Made by a program: the position numbers and the translations under genes. Shown one piece after another: positions 52,136 to 60,967 of a stretch of 64,000 nt of DNA (the stretch's first letter is position 1; each line of letters opens with the position of its first letter). This stretch comes from Sabellastarte sp. h YS-2021 (Eukaryota; Annelida; Polychaeta; Sabellida; Sabellidae): NCBI GenBank assembly GCA_964017235.1, contig OZ024936.1, positions 56,533,028 to 56,597,027 on the forward strand. The letters are read 5' to 3'. The notes under the pieces are model-generated. The model was given only the letters and a program-made list of their open reading frames with translations, was not told the origin of the DNA and ran no database searches.

Positions 52136-53578
52136 CAGTTTGAGATTATTAGATGGAGTGCTGGTTTATTCTTTTAACTGTTCCATAAATACCAGAATAG
52201 TTAATATTCATCACTGGGTATTGATAGTCTGAGAATAGGCAAAATACAAGCAAACTCTCTCTTGGGGCTCTTAGAAGGTCATATTTGGTCTCATTTTGTC
52301 CTCTAACAGCCCCTGTATATGATTTGATCATGAAAAGTCAATGACAGCTTTTGGTTATTTATGACCATCTAATAGGTTATCTTGATTGCCTAAGGGGTTA
52401 TATAGGTATTTTCTTATGCTCCATACTTGTTATTATTAATCAACAGGCCTTGATGGGTTGTGGGTAAATATAGAATCCCTACACCATATACCTGCGCTTT
52501 GTAGGTCATTTTATGCACTTATAGCATTTGACATCCTCATCATAACACTTGGTAAAAAAAATCTAAAACTTTTAAGTAGCTTTAGCCTAATTTCTAATAT
52601 GTTAGCTTGGTCACCCAAGGGCTTATTTGGGTATTTTCTGTTGCTCCATAATTGTCATTATTAAGGAATATGCCTTGATGTGTTGTGGGTAAAAAGCATA
52701 TATGAACAATATACCTGCACTTAGGAGGTCATTTTTATGCACTTATAGCATCTAAAAGCCCCATCAGTTGGAGATTGTTATATTTAGTGCTGTTTTTTTC
52801 TTTTAACTGTTCCATAAATACCAGAAGTTTATATTCATCACTGGGTATTGATAGTCTGAGATCAGGCAGAATACAAAGCAAACGCTGTCTTGGGGCTCTT
52901 AGAAGGTCATATTTGGTCTCATTTTGTCCTCTAACAGCCCCGTATATGATTTGATAATGAAAAACCAATGAAAACTTTTGTTTATTTGTGACTTTCTAAT
53001 ATGTTAGCTTGGTCGCCCAAGGGCTTATTTGGGTATTTTCTGTTGCTCCATAATTGTTATTATTAAGGAACAGGCCTTAATGGGTTGTGGGTAAATAGCA
53101 TATATGAACCATATACCTTCACTTAGGAGGTCATTTTTAGCTCTTATAGCACCTAACAGCCCCATCAGTTTGAGAATGTTAGATTGAGTGCTGGTTTGAT
53201 CTTTTAACTGTTCCATAAACACCAGAATAGTCAATATTCTGAGTCTGAGGTTAGGCAGGATATAAGCAAACTCTCTCTTTGGGCTCTGAAAAGGTCATAT
53301 TTGTTTCTTATTTTTTCCGATAACAGCCCCAGTATATGATTTGATCATAAAAAATCAATGACAGCTTTTGTTTATTGATGACTATCTTGTATGTTATCTT
53401 CTTTGCCTAACTGGTTATATAGGTATTTTCTGTTGCTCCATAATTGTTATTATTAATTAACCGGCCTTGATGGGTTGTGGGTAAATACAGCATACCTGCA
53501 CAATATACATGCGGTTAGGATATCATTTTTATGCACTTATAGCATATAACAGCCCCATCATAACACTTGGTCATAAAA
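52136..53578. repeat. Right-edge satellite monomers, including class C and the LINE empty site
   Basis: A B-like monomer is followed near 52,345 by a class C piece (AAGGGGTTATATAGG), which is joined near 52,590 to ordinary A- and B-class monomers. From about 53,225 a further class C monomer follows. It contains AATATTCTGAGTCTGA at 53,233-53,248 running straight on into GGTTAGGCAGG, the state of the site before the truncated LINE inserted. No coding sequence is seen. Confidence 0.8.
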
Positions 53579-53795
53579 AGCTTCAGAGTTGTTTGCTTGT
53601 AATTAATAGTCAGATCTATAACCATAACACTAATAATATTCTGTAACTGTAGCATGAATGTCTGGGGTCACAATAAAGAAATATGACCTTTACATTTTAA
53701 CGGTCTACTACTACTATAATAAATAAATTTGCTTTCTTTTTGATTCAAAACTCATAAAGTATCAACTAATTCCCTAACTTCCGTAATTTCTAAGT
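53579..53795. repeat. About 220-bp non-satellite block, copy 3 of 3
   Basis: Contains the same order of words as copies 1 and 2 (GCTTCAGAGTTGTTTGC, AGTCAGATCTATAACC, CATGAATGTCTGGGGTCAC) but diverges in its last 80 bases. About 140 bp of decayed satellite that precedes the block in the other copies is missing here. It is the oldest-looking or most independent copy. Confidence 0.65.
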
Positions 53796-53961
53796 TTGAC
53801 ATTGCTAAATTGAGTGCTGGTTTGGTCTTTTAACTGTTCCATAAATACCAGAATAGTTAATATTCATCACTGGGTATTGATAGTCTGAGAATAGGCAAAA
53901 CACAAGCAAACTCTCTCTTGGGGCTCTTCGAAGGTCATATTTGGTCTCATTTTGTCCTCTA
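53796..53961. repeat. Last satellite fragment at the array edge
   Basis: A partial B-type monomer reads up to TCATTTTGTCCTCTAG and is then replaced by DIRS-like sequence. The next expected satellite word, AACAGCCCC, is absent. No satellite is found to the right of this point in the window. Confidence 0.85.
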
Positions 53962-54870
53962 GCTCTAGGGCCATTAGCTTCACTTCCTTTACAATCATTT
54001 TAAAGACCTGGGGGGATGTGGCCAGTCCGAACGGGAGGGATGTGAACTGGAACACCTGAGACCTGTTGCAAAAACCTTCCTTGACTGTGGATGTATGGGA
54101 ATGTGAAGGTAGGCGTCTGATAGATCTATCGACGACACCCATTCCCCTTGAATCAGGGAGGTCCTGATGGACTCTGGAGTTTCCATTTTGAACTTTTCTA
54201 TATGTAGAAGTGTTGAGCCTGCTTAGGTCTATTACTGGTCTCCACCTCTGGTGAGGCTTGGGTACAAGAAACAGGTGACTGTAAAACCCGAGAGATTATA
54301 CATTTTCCACCCTTTTGATTGCGTTCTTTGACAGCTGAGACTGGATGCAGTCTGCCAGAGCTTAGTCTTTTGGTAGGGCCTTATATTGTGATACAATCAG
54401 AGGAAATCTGACCAAGTTGGGTTTTGAGAGGAATGGCAGAACGTAGCCATTGGTGATAATGTTTAACAAGCCTGAGGAACATTTGTTTATTTGCCAATCT
54501 CTGCTGAAAGAACAGAGGCGACCTCCTACTGGTGGACTGAGTGAGGCTTTGGAGGGGTCATTGGGAGGAGGGGTTTCCATGCCCTCGTCCCCTATTGTGG
54601 GGTTGAAAACGACCCCTGGAGCCTCTGAAGTTTGGTTTTCCCCGGCCAGAGGAAAACGATTGATTACTGCTTTGGGAGGAATTGTCCCCATACGGGCGTT
54701 TCCTGTAGGAACCTCTTTTCTTATTGTGGTGGGGACCACGAAAGGGCTTGTTTTGATAGGGTCCAAAACCCTGAGAGTTTTTTCTAGTGCCTTTTTAAAG
54801 GAGGAAGTCCTCTCCATCTTTTACCAGTTGAGACTTGAAGAGAGGAGTAGGCCAGAAGGGCGAGTTCCTC
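53962..54870 (-). pseudogene. DIRS-like retrotransposon reverse transcriptase, partial and frameshifted
   Basis: Read on the minus strand this continues the Gag region that lies beyond the LINE. One frame (54,817-54,362) has PPVGGRL, then LPFLSKPNLVRFPL. A stop follows at QYKALPKD, but other frames continue with FLVPKPHQRWRPVIDLSRLN and SSIDLSDAYLHIPIHPQSRK (RT motif A, Asp near 54,125). A frameshift near 54,080 then leads to VFQFTSLPFGLATSPQVF. This order is typical of DIRS-type elements, whose RT lies downstream of Gag. The fragment ends at 53,962, before the YxDD-type catalytic motif. RNase H, tyrosine recombinase and methyltransferase regions are absent from the window. It is clearly dead. 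Confidence 0.85.
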
Positions 54871-54883
54871 AACTCCTGATGTC
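54871..54883 (+). other. 5' target-site duplication of the full-length LINE
   Basis: AACTCCTGATGTC occurs here and again at 60,988-61,000 directly after the poly(A). The minimal unambiguous match is the 11 bases CTCCTGATGTC, since the leading A's merge with the tail. Confidence 0.92.
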
Positions 54884-55317
54884 AAGGACTGGTCACGTGA
54901 CTTCAGAAGTAAAAGGTTGATGCTTTTGTGGCTCTGAAGTTTTTGACATTTTAAACAAGTATCAAAACTTGTTACTCTTGGAAATTATAAATAAACAATT
55001 TTTAAAGTTATATAGATCACTGTGATTACTTTATTGATGTTGGATACTACATTTATTTGAAGAAAATTTACTTTACTTTTTGAACATGATAGTGGATATT
55101 TCATTGACATGTCAAACCCTGGATAGTAGAAACAAACTAATTAATTAACATTTAGTAAGCCCATTGTGAAGTTTGCAGATTGTGTTATATTTCCATCTGC
55201 ATTCACCCCTGGATGATAGGAAGACTTTAATTCAGACTTCATTAGCCAATTGTGCCACTTGGAGGTTGGGCTACCTTACTTAATCAACTGATTACTTTCA
55301 CACTCCAGCATAGAACA
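54884..55317 (+). promoter_or_regulatory. LINE 5' UTR and presumed internal promoter
   Basis: 434 non-coding bases separate the target-site duplication from the ORF1 ATG. GTCACGTGAC, a perfect palindrome with an E-box core CACGTG, stands at 54,892-54,901, eight bases from the element's first base. LINEs usually promote their own transcription from the 5' UTR, so this is a plausible promoter site; activity is inferred, not seen. Confidence 0.5.
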
Positions 55318-56577
55318 ATGGCAACAAGTTTTGTTCCTCCTGTTTTCTTTAAAGGAAATGATGTGCTAAATTACCTTACATTGACAGAGTTTGAAGTCTA
55401 CACTTGTGTGAAATCTGTTGTTGGTGATGAAAATATTTTGGGGTGTCAGAGAATTGGAGGTTTGTGGAGGTTGTACCTCAAAACAATAGAGAATAGAGTT
55501 AAACTGATTGCTAGTAAGCTAAACATCAGAGGCCAGCTGATTGGGATTTATGATGAAAACCCCTTCAGGGCTGGACTCAACTCACCTGATGATAAAGTGA
55601 TAAAAATCACAGTCAAAGACTACCCACTCTCTAAAGAAAATGATGCTATTCAGTCTTATCTTCAAACCCAGGGATTAACCCTTACAAAGGCTATACTGTA
55701 TGGTCAGATCCGTAATCCAGACACAAAAGAACTCACAAGCTGTTATTCTGGTGACAGGATCATATATGTTAAACCCTTTCACAAAGACCTACCCAGAATA
55801 GTTTACATTGGAAATACCCGTGTGAGACTCTTCTACACTGATCAGCCTAAGGAGCAGAGAGAAATGCTATGCACAAACTGTTTTTCCACTGATCACTACA
55901 AGTCAAGGTGCTCCAATAAAACAGTTTGTAAAAAGTGTAGATTCCCTGATCACATGACAGGAGATGCAAAATGTGATGCCCCTCGTTCTGAGCCATACAA
56001 GAAAACTACAGTATTCCAAGGCAGAAATGAAGCCCTCAGCAACTTCTACATGTGTGAAATCAACTGTCATGGTATCACCGCAAAATCAAGTGAACATGCT
56101 TATCAGTATGTGAAGGCAATCAGGAGAGGCAACCTTGACATAGCAAAAATGATAAAAGACGCTCCAACAGCTTACCTTGCAAAGCAAACTGCAAAGAGGC
56201 TCCCATACAACAGCAGCTGGAAAACTGAAAAACTATCAGTTATGAAAGACATACTGGAACACAAATGTAAACAAGTACCAGAATTCAGAGAAGCTTTAAT
56301 CAACTCCAAATCTAACAAACTAGTGGAAGCTACCCCTGGAGATTACTTTTGGAGTTCAGGCCTGAATAAAGAAGATACCCTGAATACTAAAAGTAAATAC
56401 TGGTTTGGACAAAACAAGATGGGACTTCTTTTGACTGAAATTCGCACTACTCTACAAGACAATTCCCAAATTCAAAGCTCTCAAGGCTCCAAGAAACATA
56501 AACAATCATCTCTGTTCTCTCAAAAATCAGTCCATGAAAGCAAATCTGCAGGAAACTGTGCAAGCGATTCTGAATAA
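55318..56577 (+). CDS. LINE ORF1: zinc-knuckle protein with a NADAR (YbiA-like) domain
   Basis: The protein has 419 residues, counted from the ATG at 55,318, which has A at -3 and G at +4. The same frame extends 22 codons upstream to a GTG, but no ATG lies there. Residues about 90-180 look like a compact RRM-like nucleic-acid-binding region (tentative). Residues 185-198 form a C-x2-C-x4-H-x4-C zinc knuckle and 204-219 a second, C-x2-C-x4-H-x6-C. Residues 233-379 match the NADAR family. F-Q-G is followed by LSNFY (240-244), SSEHAYQYVKA (from 257), a W at 301, VM, LVEATPGDYFWSSGL (335-349), and a final N-K-M-G-LLL-x-E-I-R. A polar Ser/Lys-rich tail ends it. ORF1 proteins normally bind element RNA as chaperones. 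NADAR enzymes are known to bind ADP-ribose-type ligands and to remove ADP-ribose from guanine. That the LINE uses this activity is inference. Confidence 0.9.
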   Translation: MATSFVPPVFFKGNDVLNYLTLTEFEVYTCVKSVVGDENILGCQRIGGLWRLYLKTIENRVKLIASKLNIRGQLIGIYDENPFRAGLNSPDDKVIKITVKDYPLSKENDAIQSYLQTQGLTLTKAILYGQIRNPDTKELTSCYSGDRIIYVKPFHKDLPRIVYIGNTRVRLFYTDQPKEQREMLCTNCFSTDHYKSRCSNKTVCKKCRFPDHMTGDAKCDAPRSEPYKKTTVFQGRNEALSNFYMCEINCHGITAKSSEHAYQYVKAIRRGNLDIAKMIKDAPTAYLAKQTAKRLPYNSSWKTEKLSVMKDILEHKCKQVPEFREALINSKSNKLVEATPGDYFWSSGLNKEDTLNTKSKYWFGQNKMGLLLTEIRTTLQDNSQIQSSQGSKKHKQSSLFSQKSVHESKSAGNCASDSE

Positions 56578-56653
56578 TGTATTTATTGCAAGTCTGTGTA
56601 TCTTTTTGTAAAATTCTGTTTGTTAATTTACTGTGTCATAAAGTAACTAAATC

Positions 56654-59600
56654 ATGATAAACTTTAAAATTGGTACTCTCAATGTGAGAGGTTTATGTAA
56701 TCATACTAAACGTAGAAAACTGTTTTACTGGTTAAGAGAGTTAAAATATGATGTTATATTTTTTCAAGAAACTTATTGCAGAGAGTCTTTTATTACAAGC
56801 TTTAATAGTTCGTGGAGTGGCAAAGTTGTTCATGCTACAACTGATTCAGCTCATAGTAGAGGTGTTTGTATTTTAGTCAATGCTAAATCACACATAGAAA
56901 TACTAGACTCTTATCCTTCATCTGATGGGCGAATTTTACTGTGTAATATAAAAGTTGAAGGAACAATTATGTCCCTTATTAATATTTATGCACCCAATTC
57001 AGAAACTGAAAGAAAGTCCTTTTTCAGAGAAATTGAACTTTTCATTAATACCCATGCTTTAAAGAAAAATAATTTGATTTTAGGGGGAGACTTTAATTGC
57101 TGCGTCCGAGATATTGACAGAAATCCTCCCACTCATCTTACAGATGGGAGTAGAAATAATTTTAAAAATCTTTTACAGAACCACAATTTATTTGATTTAT
57201 GGAATGAAAATTGTATTGACCAAACTTGTTTTACATACACTGATAAATTTAGGAAAACAGAGAGCAGACTGGATTATATCTTGGTAACCCAAACTTTTCT
57301 TGAAAAAAGTAATTGCACTGTAACAGAGCCAGTTAATATACTTTTTGACCATAAAATGTTAACAGCTAATTTTCAGTTGCATCCTCGTAAAAGAGGTACT
57401 GACTACTGGAAATTTAATTCAGAATTGTTGAAAGACACAATGTATTGTGAAAAGATAAAATATATAATAAAAGAAGTAGGGCAAAGTTATGAAGATGTGT
57501 TAAACAAAAAAGATATTTGGGAATTAATAAAAGTAAAAATCAAAGAGTTTACTATTGTTTATTGTCAAAATAAATCAAAACAACAAAAAAGTGAGATACT
57601 AGAGTTGCAGAAAAATCTTGATTTGTTAAATAAAAATGCTACACCAAATAGAGATCATGAAATTGAAGAAACTAAGATCAGACTTGACGCACTGTTGGAA
57701 ATACAAACAAGAGGGGCCTTTATTAGATCAAAGGCTGAATGGTGTGATAGTGGTGAAAAATGTAACAAGCTTTTTCTTAACTTAGAAACAAAGAGGCAAA
57801 CCTCAAATGTAATAGAACAAGTTCAAGATTGTGAAGGCAATATAATAAGTAATGACCATGACATTTTAATTGAACTTCAAAGGTTCTATGATTCCCTCTT
57901 TAAAAGTAGTATGATTAAAACAGGTGACATAACAAACTATTTAAACACAGTTAATGTATCAAAATCCCTATCAATAACTGAGAAAATGAAACTCAATCAC
58001 CCAATACAAAAGGCAGAACTTGATATTGCCGTTAAGAAATTAAAATCTGGCAAATCTCCTGGTTTAGATGGCTTAACGCCAGAATTCTATAAATGCTTTT
58101 GGGAAGATTTATGCATGCCATTTGGTGAAATGGTGGAAACTACTTTTGAAACAGGTAGTCTTCCAGAATCTGCAAAAATTGCCGTAGCTCAACTCATTTT
58201 CAAAAAAGGAAATTCTCAGTTGCTCAAGAATTATCGACCTATTAGCCTAACAAACTATGATTATAAGATAATAGCTTTTGTTTTATCAGAAAGAATACAA
58301 AAAGTTATACAAAATTTGATTTCACATGATCAGACAGCTTATATAAAGGAAAGATTTATTGGTAATAATGTTAGATTGTTAAGTGATATCATAGACTATT
58401 GTAATTTGGCAAAACAAAGTGGTATTCTCCTTTCTGTAGACTTTGAAAAGGCTTTTGATACAGTTGAATGGAACTTTATGTATGAATGTCTGAGAAAGTT
58501 CAACTTTGGTGAAAACTTTATCAAATGGATTGAGGTATTATATACTGACCCAATAATGGTTGTAAAAAATAATGGTTACTTCACTAAAAAAATAAGATTA
58601 ACCAGGGGACTGAGACAAGGTTGTCCAATATCAGCCTTATTGTTCATCATAGTGGTTGAAATATTGGCAATTAAAATTCGAAACAATGATGCTATCAGTG
58701 GATTATCAATTCAAGATCCTACATTTAAAATAAGCCAATATGCTGATGATTTAACTCTAATACTTTCTGATCTTCAATCTGTTTCATCAAGCATAAATAC
58801 AATTAAGCAATTCTCAAAGGTTGCTGGACCAAAGCTTAATTTAGATAAAACAGAAGGTTTGCTTATTGGAAACCTCAAAAACAGTAACATTGAGGAATAT
58901 ATGGGTATTTCAATAACAAATAGACTCACAAAAGTTTTAGGAATTTACATTGGTAATACCCAGATACAATGTGAAGAACTTAACTGGAATGGAAAATTAA
59001 ATAAAATACAAAATATTTTGAATTTATGGATTAAAAGAAACTTAACAATATTTGGAAAGACTGTTGTTGTAAATACATTGTGTATATCAAAGCTTGTATA
59101 CAATTTCCTTTTGATACCTGTCCCGGAATATGTTATAAAGAAGCTTGAAAATATGATAATAAACTTCCTGTTTAAAAGTAGACAGCGTCTAAATCGTAAA
59201 TGTTTGATCAATACAGTTGAAAATGGTGGCATAAATCTTGTAGATATCAGATGCAAAATATCAGCTCTAAAGGCATCATGGATATGTCGGTGGTCAAATG
59301 AAGCACCTTGGGTAGCTTTAGGAAACTATTTCTTACAATGCACTGGCTGTAATTATGACATGTTCTTGAATATGAATATATGTTACAGCAATGACTCTAT
59401 ACTGAAAAAATTGCCAAGATTCTACAAAGACGCTTGGCTTTCCTATTACTCATGTAGACCTAAAACTGAAATACAAGACCTATCCCCTTATAATTTCTTA
59501 ACTAGCATCATATGGGGCAATAAATATTTTCAATTTAAGGGAAAATGTTTATATTTTAAAAACTGGATTAATGCTGGAATTGTCTATGTTAAAGATCTCT

Positions 59601-60424
59601 TTAATTATGAAGGATGTTTTTTATCAGAAAGTGATTTGCTTTCTATTCTTCCAGTGAAAAGAAATTGGATATCAGAATATAGTATAATTAAAACTGTTTT
59701 TTCTCCATTAGCAAAACTATTTTGTACTGAAACAGCTCATTATATAAGAATTCCTAAAATGACATTATTTTTTAATGGTAAGAAAATGGTAAATATAAAA
59801 CATGTAAAAAGTACTGTGTTTTATAATATATTAGTGCAAAACATAGGAACAAGACATTATATGGAAAAACAGTGGAATCTAAAATTTAAAAACAATTATC
59901 AAAAAAGCGATTGGCAAAATGTTTATTTAAGGAAGATCAAATCAATTCCCTGTAAAAAGATTGCTGAGTTTAATTACAAATTGCTTCAAAATTTATTAAT
60001 CACTGGATATATTCTGGGCAAATGGAATAAAAATATATCATCTACATGCACATACTGCCATGAAAATGACACCCCTGAACATTTGTTATTCTGTTGTAAT
60101 CGTACAAAAAGAATTTGGGAAGATATTAGCTATGCTCTGAAACTCAAGTTAACATATAAACACCTTGCTTTGGGATTAGAGGAGGATGGTATGCAAAATA
60201 TAAACACTGCAAGGAACAATATCATATCAGTAATTGCTTATGGGATATATTGTACATGGGTTAAATGTGAAGACTCAAAACAGTCTTATAAATATATTAG
60301 TCTTAACCAGAGTGTAAAACATTACATATACCATTACAATTGTATATTTCAAGCATGTGAAACAAAGAGGCCTTGGTTCAATATTTTTAATAATTATTGC
60401 AATAAGATCTTATCACTGTGGTAG
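56654..60424 (+). CDS. LINE ORF2: endonuclease-reverse transcriptase polyprotein
   Basis: The protein has 1,256 residues starting at an ATG 76 bp after ORF1. Residues 1-240 are an apurinic/apyrimidinic-type endonuclease, with N10 in TLNVRG, E39 in FFQET, Y112 in IYAPN, D146 and N148 in GGDFN, D207 in SRLDY and D232-H233 in FDHKM, so all key residues are present. Residues about 450-760 are the RT: SGKSPGLDGLTPEFY, NYRPISLTN, motif A with D596 in SVDFEKAFD, RQGCPISALLF, and the catalytic YADD at 696-699. A C-terminal C-x2-C-x7-H-x3/4-C zinc knuckle begins at C1132. Together these nick target DNA and copy the element RNA there. There are no stops or frameshifts, and the length is normal for an L1/Tx1-type ORF2. 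The element is therefore potentially autonomous. Confidence 0.96.
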   Translation: MINFKIGTLNVRGLCNHTKRRKLFYWLRELKYDVIFFQETYCRESFITSFNSSWSGKVVHATTDSAHSRGVCILVNAKSHIEILDSYPSSDGRILLCNIKVEGTIMSLINIYAPNSETERKSFFREIELFINTHALKKNNLILGGDFNCCVRDIDRNPPTHLTDGSRNNFKNLLQNHNLFDLWNENCIDQTCFTYTDKFRKTESRLDYILVTQTFLEKSNCTVTEPVNILFDHKMLTANFQLHPRKRGTDYWKFNSELLKDTMYCEKIKYIIKEVGQSYEDVLNKKDIWELIKVKIKEFTIVYCQNKSKQQKSEILELQKNLDLLNKNATPNRDHEIEETKIRLDALLEIQTRGAFIRSKAEWCDSGEKCNKLFLNLETKRQTSNVIEQVQDCEGNIISNDHDILIELQRFYDSLFKSSMIKTGDITNYLNTVNVSKSLSITEKMKLNHPIQKAELDIAVKKLKSGKSPGLDGLTPEFYKCFWEDLCMPFGEMVETTFETGSLPESAKIAVAQLIFKKGNSQLLKNYRPISLTNYDYKIIAFVLSERIQKVIQNLISHDQTAYIKERFIGNNVRLLSDIIDYCNLAKQSGILLSVDFEKAFDTVEWNFMYECLRKFNFGENFIKWIEVLYTDPIMVVKNNGYFTKKIRLTRGLRQGCPISALLFIIVVEILAIKIRNNDAISGLSIQDPTFKISQYADDLTLILSDLQSVSSSINTIKQFSKVAGPKLNLDKTEGLLIGNLKNSNIEEYMGISITNRLTKVLGIYIGNTQIQCEELNWNGKLNKIQNILNLWIKRNLTIFGKTVVVNTLCISKLVYNFLLIPVPEYVIKKLENMIINFLFKSRQRLNRKCLINTVENGGINLVDIRCKISALKASWICRWSNEAPWVALGNYFLQCTGCNYDMFLNMNICYSNDSILKKLPRFYKDAWLSYYSCRPKTEIQDLSPYNFLTSIIWGNKYFQFKGKCLYFKNWINAGIVYVKDLFNYEGCFLSESDLLSILPVKRNWISEYSIIKTVFSPLAKLFCTETAHYIRIPKMTLFFNGKKMVNIKHVKSTVFYNILVQNIGTRHYMEKQWNLKFKNNYQKSDWQNVYLRKIKSIPCKKIAEFNYKLLQNLLITGYILGKWNKNISSTCTYCHENDTPEHLLFCCNRTKRIWEDISYALKLKLTYKHLALGLEEDGMQNINTARNNIISVIAYGIYCTWVKCEDSKQSYKYISLNQSVKHYIYHYNCIFQACETKRPWFNIFNNYCNKILSLW

Positions 60425-60967
60425 TATGTAATATAATAGTAATAAATAGTGTTCTGTATCATACTGTGTATGTTTATGCAATGTAAACATAATGCAGTGT
60501 AATAAAATAGTAATAAATAACATTCAATATCATACTGTGTATGTGTCTACGCAATGTACAGTCTTGATGATGGGGTTTGATACTCTCACCCACCCAGGAC
60601 TTCTAAACTTTTGTTTAAATTGTTTTGAAAAAGAAGAAAAAAGTGACACTATTATATGTACAGTAATATTGTGTAGCATGATGGCTGGTCTTCCTTCTCT
60701 TACACCTAAGGCTGCCCCCCCTGTAGGTGGGAGATTTATGGTTGCCCAGCCATTTTAAGAATTTGCTTTTTTTGCTTTCTTATTTTTGTCAGAATATTTA
60801 TTTAGTTTTTTCACAGTTTATGTGAGTGATTTAAAAGAGCTTTACAAATATAATTTCATACTGTGTATGAATGGCACTGTAAAGGGAATTGATGGCAGGT
60901 TTGCTACCCTCGCCTGCCCAATCCCGATGCACCTTGTTATAAAAGGGTAAATAAAAATATTAGTTGG
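60425..60967 (+). other. LINE 3' UTR with internal repeats
   Basis: The word CATACTGTGTATG occurs at 60,460, 60,531 and 60,857. The first two lie in a 71-bp imperfect tandem duplication that also repeats AATAGTAATAAATA. The second and third are each followed by a related GATGG-rich then CCC-rich segment about 325 bp apart. Such repeated 3'-terminal segments may serve as recognition sites for the element's own RT, but that is inference. No gene is supported here. Confidence 0.75.

Larger units (their letters stand above)
43750..52345. repeat. Tandem duplication of about 5.03-kb period carrying a LINE in each copy
   Basis: Sequence from about 43,750 to 47,330 is matched by about 48,785 to 52,345. 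Spacings are 5,033 bp at the LINE 5' junction (44,149/49,182), 5,031 bp at its 3' junction and 5,030 bp at the following satellite landmark (47,119/52,149). The two LINE copies have identical insertion junctions, which means that one insertion was duplicated with its satellite surroundings. The remaining satellite (47,330-48,785) completes the first unit. Confidence 0.92.

Noticed and set aside
1..53961. A CRISPR-like array
   Set aside because: The repeats are about 402 bp, contiguous, without unique spacers, and in a eukaryotic context.
1..53961. A CENP-B-box-like motif that would support a centromere
   Set aside because: I looked for a TTCG-core box of the known type in the monomer consensus. 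CTTCGCCCAAGGG occurs in some monomers, but it does not match the box pattern.
53867..54142. A single intact 91-codon gene on the minus strand
   Set aside because: Only its middle part has RT similarity (SLPFGLATSPQVF). Its last codons are satellite, and its first codons read out of frame against the neighbouring RT block.
54450..54920. A 156-codon plus-strand ORF
   Set aside because: It is antisense to the DIRS-like RT region, whose minus-strand frame has the PVGGRL and RFPL blocks.
55252..55317. An upstream GTG start for LINE ORF1
   Set aside because: There is no ATG in this extension, while the ATG at 55,318 has a good context and is followed at once by clear protein-like sequence.
58945..59256. 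A 103-codon minus-strand ORF inside the full-length LINE
   Set aside because: It is antisense to the intact ORF2 and carries no recognisable motif.
60492..60758. An 88-codon plus-strand ORF after LINE ORF2
   Set aside because: It lies in the 3' UTR across the 71-bp repeat, and an ORF at this place is not expected in L1/Tx1-like elements.
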